Source of the DNA: Stereum hirsutum FP-91666 SS1
Lineage: Eukaryota > Basidiomycota > Agaricomycetes > Russulales > Stereaceae
Length of the DNA stretch: 64,000 nt
Assembly (NCBI RefSeq): GCF_000264905.1
Contig: NW_006763131.1
Location: forward strand, 3,056,708 to 3,120,707
Reading direction: 5' to 3'
Position numbers and translations under genes: made by a program. The notes beneath the pieces were generated by a model. That model searched no databases. It had not been told where the DNA came from and worked only from the letters and a program-made list of their open reading frames with translations. Of this stretch, positions 1-10,380 are shown piece by piece. The number at the start of each line of letters is the position of its first letter. The first letter of the stretch is position 1.

Positions 1-1
1 A

Positions 2-208
2 TCGAATGGAGGGGCGGAGAAGCCCTCGGGTCCCAAGGGTAGACTTGCGCGAGCGGTGAAGGAGCTGTTGGAGTCTAAGGAGGGCGATGAGCAGGAAAGG
101 AGGACTCTGGCGGAGGGTGTGGCCAGAATGCTAGCCGTGACCGGTGTTCGACCGGAACATCCACTACGGCGACGTTTGCGAACATATCTTGACAAGACTT
201 CGACCTAG
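2..208 (+). CDS. C-terminal fragment of an unknown gene, cut by the window edge
   Basis: An open frame runs from the first complete codon (base 2) to a TAG at 206-208, giving about 68 residues rich in Arg, Lys and Glu that end in LRTYLDKTST. Nothing in it identifies a family. The coding call rests on an uninterrupted frame with alternating charged and hydrophobic residues such as ARAVKELLESKEGDEQER, which looks helical. It converges with the next gene, whose stop lies about 170 bp away on the other strand, so bases 209-381 would hold both 3' ends. It could also be the last exon of a longer spliced gene. Confidence is moderate that it is coding and nil for function. Confidence 0.45.
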   Translation, partial: SNGGAEKPSGPKGRLARAVKELLESKEGDEQERRTLAEGVARMLAVTGVRPEHPLRRRLRTYLDKTST

Positions 209-381
209 CGCTATGCCTTTTCTTGCAGCTTTTGCACCCCCAGACGAAAGTATCTTGAAGTCATAAAACCCGCGCAATAATATACAACAGAGCTTACACT
301 CGGCGACTTCCTGAAGAAACAAGATCACATCAATGTTGAATCGTGAACAGAAATAGAGGTGCCACTTACCGCACTGAAACC

Positions 382-2077
382 TTAGGATACGCCTCCCGCC
401 GCGTCCCCTTCTGCATTGACATGTCCCAGATTCAACAATGCATCCATGTCCAATCCCCCGTCCTCAGCACCGTTAAAATCAAAGGTCGAGCTAAAGGCCG
501 CGAAGTCTATATTATCAATATCGAAATTCGTATCCCCGCCCGTGCCTCCGTCCTGGCCAGAAGAGTCGCCAATATTCGCCAGAAGTGTACCAGGCGATAC
601 CGCCGCTCCTTGAGTCGAAGAACCAGGCTCGTTATTCTCCGCCGGAGGCACCAAAGAATCTGAGGGGAAAAAGCCAGACCCCTCTGCGGCGTTGCTCTGG
701 TTCGCCAACGACTGGAAGAGGTCCTCCGGCACTGGGCCCGCTTCTCGGACACCCGAAAAGTCCATCATATCCATGCTCATATTCTGGTCATCCCCTTCTT
801 TCTTCAGCCCGGGCTCTGAACCTCCAGTTTCCGGTGGTGGTGCGCCAAACAGTTCCTGATTGTTTCCGTCTACTCCATCGACACCATCGGAGAAAAGGTC
901 CGCCATCTCGATATCCAAGTCCAATTCTATAGGTTTATCCGCTGAGTTGCCCAGCCCAACCTGTGTTTGCGGTGGATCGGAGTCCAGAGTCAGATCGATG
1001 TCCACAGGTCTGTTGGATGCGTTATTCGACGGATCAGGGACTGGACCGTTCGACATCGATGCTGAGTGTATAGTGGCAAATAGGTCGGGAGGGTATTCGT
1101 TCGTGGCTGTTATCCTACCAGACTTCGGAGCGAGAGTCACGGGCGACGCGAGACCCGACTGGATCTCTTCTGGGTTGATGCGTAGAGCAGCGGCGGAGAG
1201 GTCAAGCTTGTGAGGGAATTGGGGGCGATTGAGGCTGGAGAGGGAGATGGTGGATTGACGTCGGGCGGCTGGCGTCGTGCCACCGGGGATAGGAGGAGAA
1301 GATTGCTTGCTGGTAGATGGCGATAAGGAAGGGTCTAGAGGGATGGTGAAGGGAGGAATTGTAGGTGAAGATGGACGAGTTCCGGTTGAGGCTGGTTCGC
1401 CTGGTTGACTGTTGTCAACGTTGATTTCGGAGGGAGGTGGTTCGATCTTCTCTGGTGGGGGCTTCAACGCTTCGGCTTCAGCCTCTGCTCTCAGACGTGC
1501 TCGTTCCCGCTCCATATCACGTTGCAAGACGGCAATCGCATGTAACTACGTTGGGTTAGATGGGACGGCATGAAGACGAACAGGAACTGTACGGACCAGA
1601 TGTGATTCCATAGCATCGCACAGCTGGTCATATTTCTCAAACTCCCTACCCAGTGCCGTTGTGAGACCCTGATGCGGTTGCGGAGCGTATCTCTCTATAT
1701 CCCTTGAAGAACCACGAGTTTCAGCAAAGTCGTATTGGTTGGTTATAATGGGCTACAAACAATCTCTTTGCGTCCGCGTAGAACGCCTGGATCTGACCGG
1801 TCTTCGCAGCCGCATTCTGACAGAAACTCTGTATGTCAATCCGGATTTGAGTATAATGTCAGGGTGAGCTTACCCTCAAGCACGCTGTCATAGCGTTCAA
1901 CTCGGGTTCGAGGATGGCCTGTGGAGGAAGAGGATCTGGAGGTGGAAGCATTGCGCCTGCAGCACTGACAGGTTTGGACGCAGTTGAAGATGTGGTGAAA
2001 GCATTTGTGGTTGCATTAGGGGGGTTCTTGGATGCCGAAGAATCTTTTCGTTTGATAGGACGTGGCTTGGGAGGCAT
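382..2077 (-). CDS. Acidic Pro/Ser-rich nuclear-type protein, possible Mediator subunit (Med2/Med29-like)
   Basis: The start is the ATG at 2077 (MPPKPRPIKRKDSSA). Short introns lie near 1830-1875, 1690-1755 and 1545-1600, and a long last exon ends at the TAA at 382. The spliced N-terminal half has a small conserved-looking helical region (NAAAKTGQIQAFYADAKRL, then ALGREFEKYDQLCDAMESHL, then LHAIAVLQRDMERERARLRA). The rest is low-complexity Pro/Ser/Asp sequence ending in acidic-hydrophobic stretches (DIDNIDFAAFSSTFDF, LDMDALLNLG) that resemble activation-type motifs. The FEKYDQLCDAMESHL stretch recalls the 'F..F...CDQ.E..L' pattern of Med29/Med2-class Mediator tail subunits; this is my inference and is weak. 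The gene lies downstream of REV3 on the same strand, 490 bp away. It may instead be an unrelated fungal transcription-associated protein. Confidence 0.6.
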
Positions 2078-2566
2078 TGCGGTCGACGAAAGCGGTGATG
2101 ACGCGGGAACGAGTGGACGTTCAACGCGTCGCGGACTCGCGGTTACTTTGGGCCATGTGTGGCGTTGCGGAAGATCCCGAGGTTCGTGTGTCGTGTGGCA
2201 CTGGATTCCCTCCCGGAGCCTCCCGGTCGGTCATGCCGTTGATATTTATCCAACGTAGAGACTCCGCGAGTATGGCTTTGTTTTGTGCGATCAAGAGTGG
2301 GAACAACAGTCAATGTTAATACAAAAAACCGCTTGATATACTGGGTAAGTACTTTGTGTATACAAAGAGTACGAAAATAGCTCAATAGGTAACAAACAAG
2401 TAAAGAGACAGAGGCAGAGTAACAAAATCGGACAGCTAGTACACGGGGCCATAGGTATGATGTAGTACAATATTAACGAGCAGATACTATGGGAGATCAT
2501 GCACCACAGTGCGCATCGTATCTGAGTACGAGAACATCTGTGTCTCCACCGCCACCGCCGCGTACA
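2078..2566. other. Intergenic, REV3 3' end and promoter of the downstream gene
   Basis: These 489 bases lie between two minus-strand genes. I see only short open frames without recognisable content, and no clear TATA box or repeat. Confidence 0.6.
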
Positions 2567-5500
2567 TTATTGACTGGGCAGAGGTGAATCAGTCTGCTCC
2601 GAGTCTACCAAGTGCTGAAGAACAGCCGATCTTGAGTCCGCCACCCTCGTCTCGCATTTCTTGCGCTCGTAGAAATACTGGCAATCCAGAGACTCACATC
2701 GCACGGGCTCGAGTGGACTTACAGCCGTGCACGACGCACATAGTTCGTGCACGGAACGCAACCTGTCTTCAGCAAGGTGCAGGCGCGAGAGTAACGCTGC
2801 GGCTGTCGCCTGTGGTCTTGCTCTGCAGTCTTCGCAGATCCCTAAAACCACAATGTGAACATCAGCCATCGTGATGCTCGCGATTTGCAGGACGAGGGCT
2901 TACCGTACGGAGTCAACGCATCACAAGTCATGCACTGCACGCTGTGGAAGTGTTCGTCTATCTTCGGTTTCTCTGGGGCATCCATATCTGGTTCGATGAC
3001 TTCAGGCTTCTTCGGGGTCGAAAGTAAAGGGTCTCCGTTTTCGGCTCGTATCTTTCTCGACATCCCATCGTACCATCCGCGAACATCTGCACCCACGAGG
3101 TTGAAGATTCGTTCCAAAGGCGGTATCAGCACCCTAGAGATGTAATAGTGTCCATCTAGATATTTGCTCCTGTAGTATACGATGAAAATGCGTCATCTAG
3201 GTGCGTCGAAGGACATTTGACTGACCTGGAATGAAGTACGACCTCCGGAGCCACAGCGCGATCAACCAAGCGTGTGTGTGGTTCTCCTCTTGTGATAACA
3301 TATGGTACTCGATCGCCGTAAGCTGCCTCGTCCATGGGGTCTTGCAACAGTCGTTGTGCAGCGACAGCGACTCCAGGCTGGGGAGGAACTTTTTCACTGT
3401 ACGTCCCCATCTTCACCTCCCGAGCAAAGATAAAGTCCTGCACAGATACTCGGTTTTCCAAGAGCTTCGCCCATGATTGACAGCAATATTCCTTTACCGC
3501 ACTCAAGTCCTGTGTTCGAAAGAGTATCCTGCAACACGACGTTGTTAGTTTGTGCCTCCGTTATGAGAAATGGCAAGGAAGCCTTACTTCAGCGTATTCT
3601 CCGTCATTTTCTGCTGCGCTGGGATGCCATCTCTTCGAACGGTCTCGATACCTTTGGCATCAAAGACTGGTTCGAGGTCATCCGGATTCTCGTGCTTGAA
3701 GCCCACATAGCGTTTCTTGGCTAACAAAACACAGCCGGAATAAACCTGATGCTCGAGACCTTCAGCGCATGCCGACATTTGAGGGGAAAATGTTGCGCAT
3801 ACCTTCTCAAACTTCAACTTCACAGGCGGAGGATTCAGCTTGGTAATTGTGTCCGCGATGTCGTGGCCTATCCGGAAAGCCTGGTCCTTCGTTCTTCCCG
3901 GAAGGTAGATAAACAAGGAATCGGTGTCGCCATAAACGACCTTGGCATCCCATTTCCTCGTTGACTCGATGAGTGAGATTGCCTGTCAGTGAGGATATCT
4001 TAAGTTCCTCAAGGTACATAATGTATCACCAGCTCACGTACCTTTTCCAGAGTTTCTCGCCCACTCTGAACTATACTATCAGCAACCTCAACGGCAGGCA
4101 TCCGTCCTGAAAAGGAAGCGCTGGTGTACCCATACGTCACATTTGCGATAAACTTCAGGCCCAACTGTCTTGCGTCGAGGGTCCTCCTCAAAGTCTAATC
4201 CACATCTTAGCCACCGTCGAGACCTTTGACGGTAGAAAATAAGCCACACCTTGTTGTCCTTGACTCCCTTCATGGCCTGTTTCACCATGACCCTCGTCTC
4301 CAGCAGCTCTGTAAGCATTCTTCCAAGCAAGCCCTTCCGCACTTGAGGCTTGACATACATCATCCCGTTCGGAGCGACTAAACACCGCATGCGAGTTAGC
4401 AAGATTATTCATATGCGAAGTACACAAACTACTTGCCATTGATGTAGTCCTGAAGGGTATCAAGTAGTCCGGCAGGTCGCTCTAGCTCGGTCACGCCGAA
4501 CTTGTTCTGGCCTTTAAAGTCCGTGACACGGCCGAGGCATGTCGAGTAACAATAGTTGTAAGCTATCATGATCGAAGGATAGAGGCTCTGAAAGTCCAGT
4601 ACAACGACAGGGCTTGAGTAGAACGCCGATTGTGGTTCCATGATCAGTGGCATGCACTCTGCAGCATTTTGCTTTCCGACCTGCAGAGGGGGCAAACGTA
4701 ATCAATGAGAGGGTAGCTCAAAAACGCTTAGAAGGGGCCGCACATCTGCTTTGCTAGGTGAGAGCAGGACAAAGCTCTCCGGCTTCGCTATCCGGAGCAT
4801 GAAAGCTTCGACTTTGAATTGCGAGCCGCGGTTAAGAACGTCCATGAAATCTACACCGAAGACGCGAGCGAATTCCCTGTTCGGAGCTGTATCAGTATGA
4901 TGACTTGGAATAGAGTTTGAGAGGATACTTACGCAGTCTTCGTTATAGTCTCCGCTTCGTCCAAAATCTGCAATACCATCAAAGTCCGACTGGAGAAATA
5001 TCGTACGAGTGTAGCCATATGACTAGGATGCTCGCTATTGTACCACTCTGTCAATGTCCCGGCCTTATACATAGGTACCCTGTCCACGTGCAGTAAGCGT
5101 CTGTGTACGACTAAAAGTAGGACATGGACTCACCGTTGCCGAAGCACATGAAAAACGGTATTCTCAAATGTATACATCCCTAGGCTAAGTTCTACACGCA
5201 TGATTCTCCACACATTCAGAGCATGTCGTCCGACAATATGTAGTGTCGAGGTTGTGCGCATGCCCCATTGTTCACTCCCCTGTGCATGCATGGATTGCAA
5301 CGGTGGAGCACGAGAAAGATGCTCTTCAATATCGAAACCTATAATACCCAAGCCGTCAACAACACTATCGTTCATACATCGAACGAGACAGACATACCGT
5401 AATGATTTCCACGAGCCTTCAGATATCCCCACGAAGCATTCTGGATCTCCCAACCTACGATCACGTCGGGGTCCAACTCGAGCACAATATCAACGAGACT

Positions 5501-8500
5501 GTTGAGCAGGTCCAATTCATCATCGACGACATCAAGCTGGAAGTCGCGCATCCTACGAGGATCCGTGTGCGCATGTCTAGTGGCAACAATCCCTGTTCGG
5601 TATTGGGATGATGTGGTATCGTTTGAATCCTGGAAGGCATAGAAGACGAGCGCGACCTGATCCTCGTCTGGATCAGGGAGGAGGCCTCCGCGTGAAGGAG
5701 CTAGACCAATACACAGTCAACCGATGCTTGCAGATGGATTAGAAATATAATACTTGCCGAAAACTTCAAGTGAGAACACAGTTATGCTCTGACGCTCACG
5801 CATACTGTCCTGCGCCTGTGCATCGGGAGGGGATGTCTTCAGTCCAAAGGGATGAAGCTGCGTAGGTCCGTCGATCTTTTCAGGCATGAGGTTAGTTCAC
5901 ATCCTTCAGTCAGAATAATTGTCACTACCTGCGAATGAAGGTTTTTCTTCGTATTATACCGCTTCACCTTCACCTTCCTCCTACTTCCTTTCATCCTCAA
6001 CCAGTCCCGCACCTCCCTCCCAGCCGGAGGTGCTCCACCCACATACTCCCATCCTCCCACTCCCGTGGGGTCAAACCCTTTCGACGTTCCACCTTTATGC
6101 CGTGAAGGTAGTTCAAACTCAGATGAATCAGTATTCCATTCCTCCAGTTCCCCGTATCCATCTCCGCCCCGTAGATGAAATCTCAGTCCACCGTACTCTT
6201 TTGCCCGGGCGGGCACGTCTGCGCGCTTAGAGTAATGAGGAGCTCGATATATCTTCTGGCGAAGGCCATAGTCCGAGAGCGTCGAAAGGAGAGAAGCTGA
6301 TGTTGGTGGATGGACGGCGTACTCGTACATATTAGACTTATTTCTACCACGGGATTTATCATGCGGTTGTCGTGAGGACGAGATTAGGCTAGGTTTCGGA
6401 GTCGAAGCTGGTCCTCGGCGTGGCGTGAAAGTTGCGGTAGGGGCAAAAGTCAAGTGTTGGGTGGGTATAAAGGGAGAGGAGGGTATTTCGGAGTCGGTCG
6501 TAATGTCATGTGTAAATTTCATTCGTTTTCTAGGCCTGGTCTCCTCGGTTTCAACCTGGGCTGGAGGCGGATGGTTGGAAGCGCTGCTCGGAAATTCTAC
6601 TACCGAAATGTCTGGATCGTCAAAGATATTGTCGTCGGGAGCAGTCGGTACTTCAGGCAAGTTCGTTCCATCGTGAAAAATGCCCGTCCGGGGTACATCA
6701 TCTGTATCATAGTCAGAATTCGCGGACAGACTGCACATTGTAAAATTGTCAGTGGAGCCACAACAATTGGGAGGACGATATCGAGCTCACGCATCGTCCT
6801 TGGCGGCTTCCAAAGATTTCTGAAACGATCGTTGCTCTGTGAGTATCACCTCAGAGCTCGGCAAGCTTGCTAGATTCGAGAGTCCCATTCGCCCACTGAT
6901 TCGTGAGCCCATAAGGTGCCAAATCAAAAGCGTAAGATTAGAACCGACCTGGTCTTTGGCGTGACCTCATCAAGGGGGTCAATTTGATCCTTCTGTTCTC
7001 TGTTTATTGCGGTCATGAGAACGACACGCCTCGGGCCACACACAGTGCCACTTACCCTGCCAGTTGAGTAAAGATCTGTTGGAATGGGTTCTTGACATTG
7101 GTGATTGTAGAATGCTTCAACGGACTATCCGAGCCTATGGTCATAGCGAGGTTGGGCGTGGATGAACTATAAAATATGGATTAGAAAAATCCCTGCACGC
7201 CATGTCCGGCGCACGTACTTCAAACTGCCCAAGGAAGCGTCTCGCCTCGTAGGCGTAGCGGTAACACTTCGTAGTCCATCTTCTTCAGCCTGCAGGTCGG
7301 CGCCATCCTCCGGCCACTCACCCTCGCCCTCATCACCCTCCGGGCCCCGACCGAATTTCCTACTCCACTCAGACTCGTCATTCTCGAAAACAGACGTGAG
7401 CTCCTGACTGATGAGCATGCTCTCGTCCACCTCAGCAGAGGTATCCCCTTCGCCGTCTCCAGCCAGGCCATTCAAACTCCCTCCACTCTGACTTCCGCTC
7501 ACCTGCGAACTTCCAGAGGCTTCCTGATACGGATTCGACTCTTCCGGCTCTGTGGGACCTGTCCTAGCACGACTACCATTGACCTCGGCCGTGCGAGTTC
7601 GTTTCCGAGTCTTGAGATCGCTGGGCCATAAAGCCTCGATGCTCTCAAACACTGTCATGACCCACTTCTCCCACTCTTCCTCTTTCGTGGGCTTCTCCTT
7701 CCCCTTTTCTCTAGCTATCCTCTTCCGAATCTCAGCCCACGACCGTTCCTCGGACACCCAATCTCCACCACGCCCTCTTGAAGCCTCGCTGGGGTCCACA
7801 GGCATCGGTGGCGAAGGATTCAATCCAGCAGCGCTCCTCCTTCTTCGTTCGTCCTCCCACAATTCTCGGACCGACAGCACGAGAGGGTCAGGAGGGAGTG
7901 GATCAGCAGGGATAGTCAGTTTATGGTGGATGTTTCGTGCGCTGAGTTGGTGACGATTGAGGATATGTGCGGCGAGGGTATCGACCTCGAGTGTCACCCG
8001 ACTCTGGCGAAAGCAGGGCGATTCCTCGAATTTGGGTAGGTCAATTTCCTCGTCTATACTGAGATCTATACTGTCGTCTGCACCCCCTTTGACCTGAATG
8101 CCGCCTAGAACGTCAATAATCGCGTCTCTGCCACCCCGCTGCCAGACCTTCCCTAATTCAATCCATCCACATCCATAAAGGTTGAAATCGCACAGAAATT
8201 GTAGTATGAAGCTTAGATGGCCCTCGAATACCCGAAAGCGAGTATCCATGACGGATCCAGACTGCATGATGGCTATACTCCGAGTAAAATATGCTGGGTC
8301 GACGATGTGGATCTTGAGGAAGAGTGAATAGGAAGAGTGAAAACCGTAGAAGTGAACGCCCTTGACAAGGACGATGGCTCGTACGAAGCGACAGTTTGGG
8401 GAGTCAGGATTGCGTTTGTATGAGACTGCAAGAGCGAGGTTAAGGGAGCGGATAAGAGTGCCAATGTAGCGGTTCACTTTAGAATCAGAAGCGAAGAATG

Positions 8501-8770
8501 CACACATGTCAGGGGATGAGCACCAAAGTTTTGGGGAAAGGCGATGGACGTACCGCTATCGGGATCGGTCTTTCCCGGATATTCTACCATAAAATAAGGG
8601 TAAACCTGATGGACGTGCAAACATGCCTTCTGGCCCGTTGACGAGGTTCCAAAGATGCGAATGACGGGAGCCTTGGGCAAGAGGGTATTGTCGAGTTCAG
8701 AAGGGTTGACCATCGTATGGTCGATGTTCGTGATTTGAACACGTAACGCCGGTTCTTGCGAAGAGTCCAT
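2567..8770 (-). CDS. REV3: DNA polymerase zeta catalytic subunit
   Basis: This is a family B translesion DNA polymerase that, with Rev7, extends from mismatched or damaged termini. The start at 8770 opens with MDSSQEPALRVQITNIDHTM, then the Rev3 N-terminal block (RIFGTSSTGQKACLHVHQVY). A Rev3-typical middle block (YEYAVHPPTSASLLSTL) lies near 6300. The polymerase core contains DFQSLYPSIMIAYNYCYS (around 4540-4596; the YNYCYSTCLG tail distinguishes zeta from delta), LGLKFIANVTYGYTSASF, VYGDTDSLF (around 3920-3940) and KKRYVGFKHENPDDLEP. The C-terminus carries two cysteine clusters: CMTC with CEDC (CysA), and CASC with CESLDC (CysB, the 4Fe-4S site in the family). The gene is split by many short introns. 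All catalytic aspartates I can see are intact. Upstream lie three tandem ACGCG motifs. Confidence 0.95.
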
Positions 8771-8922
8771 ATTTACAAGAATCGAGAAAGAAAACAGCTA
8801 TGTACAGCAAACCATGAGAGCCGTTCACCGAGCACGAAGGAGAGATGCACAGAAGTTCGAGGAAACCATCCTGGCTTCGAACAAGACCGGGACAAGAGCC
8901 TCATCCGGCGGCAATGATCGAG

Positions 8923-8937
8923 ACGCGACGCGACGCG
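8923..8937. promoter_or_regulatory. Three tandem ACGCG cores upstream of REV3 (MCB-like)
   Basis: The sequence reads ACGCGACGCGACGCG, three head-to-tail ACGCG units, 153 bp upstream of the REV3 start codon. ACGCG is the core of the MluI cell-cycle box bound by MBF-type factors that drive G1/S expression of DNA-synthesis genes in yeasts. The units lack the final T of a perfect MCB. The motif is seen directly; its function is inferred. The rest of the 325-base gap (8771-9095) holds nothing else I can name. Confidence 0.4.
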
Positions 8938-9095
8938 ACACCCTCGAGCCGGATGGCGGGCCGGAATTAGGACACGAAATTTGACCCAAAAATACATGGA
9001 TAATATTCCAGCAGAAAACATCGAGTACAGTCAAACTACAGTTTTGGCACATACAACTCGGCTGAGCATTCTCCTCTTCTCACACAATCCACAAG

Positions 9096-10124
9096 TCAAA
9101 CCAGAGTCAAGACCTGTTGCCCGATCCAACGGCTACCGGGCTCCAGCTTCTTGAAACCTCTCACATAACCTGGCTCGACGCAAACGAAGTGTTCCCTGCA
9201 GATATGGTTCAGATGCAAGACTAGGCAAGACATAATTTATGAGGCCTACCATCCGTTCTCCTCCATGTCCCCGATCTTACTGCCAGCTTCCGCTTGTGGG
9301 TTCCAGACCGTCAACGTCTTGAACTCGGTCATCTTCACCTCGACCCCACCTCCAGGCCAGATAACGCTGACTTTGGACGGTGCGTCCTCGTACACAGAGT
9401 CTGTGAACTGCTTCACGTCAACGGCCTCTCGCTTCTCTACCTCCTTTGCACCACCCTTGACTTTGTTGATGTACGTTAGGCCGTTGAGGGGAGAGATGGT
9501 GACGGCCTTGGATGGTGCGCGTAGATATGTGTGCAGTAGAGCTTGGAACTCGAGTGAGTCGGTGGTAGATGGGTTCGTGACGTGAAGATCGGTGCTGAGC
9601 TGGTTTTCAGCGAGAGTGACCACATAAGCGAGCTCGAAGTCCTTGCTGTATATGCTCTTGACGGCAGAGCTGGGTTTCAGCACTATTATGGTACTCAACA
9701 AACGTTGACCGAAGTATATGCAAAGGTATTACGCACAAAGACGAACTGATACGCCTGTCTCATTATCCATCACAACAGAGTCGAAAGTCCAGGTCTCGTT
9801 GCGGGCAAAGCCATGCTGCGCAAGCTTGGAATGTTCGGGGTGCTCTGGAGGGCCAAAGCAGGGGAAGACAACGGGAATGCCGCCCCGAACAGGTTTCGAC
9901 CCGTCGAGGGCAGCCTTTGAAGAGACAAAGAGGTGTTCGGTACCACCGGATATGAGGCCTCCAGATGTCTTCCAAGAGATGATGGTAGCCCCATAGTGGA
10001 GGATCTCGGCGGTCGCACCCTAATCAAAGTATGGATTGAGATCTACGGTGCCCGCAGGATATCTAGATAGACATACCTTGGGGCTCTTGAGAATGACTTT
10101 ATCACTGAGCTTTTCGACGGGCAT
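9096..10124 (-). CDS. Glucose-6-phosphate 1-epimerase (aldose-1-epimerase superfamily)
   Basis: The enzyme interconverts alpha and beta anomers of hexose 6-phosphates (yeast YMR099C type). The start is the ATG at 10124 (MPVEKLSDKVILKSPK), followed by an intron. The family blocks follow in order: ATAEILHYGATIISWK, a GTEHLFVSSKAALDGSKP stretch, VRGGIPVVFPCFGPPE, HGFARNETWTF, and the catalytic-His block LEFQALLHTYLRA. The last intron splits the Trp codon of MEENGW, and the final exon reads FVCVEPGYVRGFKKLEPG and ends QQVLTLV at the TGA at 9096-9098. The length of about 290-300 residues fits the family. No signal peptide is visible, so it is probably cytosolic. It is divergent from VPS18, with 256 bp between the two start codons. 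Confidence 0.9.
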
Positions 10125-10247
10125 GGTTGTTAATGTGAGTGGATGAGTGGCGATGTGAGAATGGCGGGAAACACAGCAGGAAAGCCACTCTTATAGGGAT
10201 TTTGTGGCCACAGATGACGACAGGGGCTGGTCATCGTTCTCAGAGCC

Positions 10248-10273
10248 TATCCAATCGGTCGGATAATTGGATA
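10248..10273. promoter_or_regulatory. Inverted CCAAT boxes in the epimerase/VPS18 shared promoter
   Basis: TATCCAAT (10248-10255) and its exact reverse complement ATTGGATA (10266-10273) flank a 10-base spacer. CCAAT is the core bound by the HAP/NF-Y complex in fungi, and a CCAAT on each strand would suit the two divergent start codons at 10124 and 10381. The symmetry is seen; the binding is inferred. Confidence 0.4.
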
Positions 10274-10380
10274 TCCTGCGCCGTATTCGGCTGGAACCAC
10301 GTGTGAGTGACCCGACTGTCGGACGCGTTCCGTCAAGGCGTTCACCCAAACCACACCATTGCTTGTCTGCGGGTTGTGCA

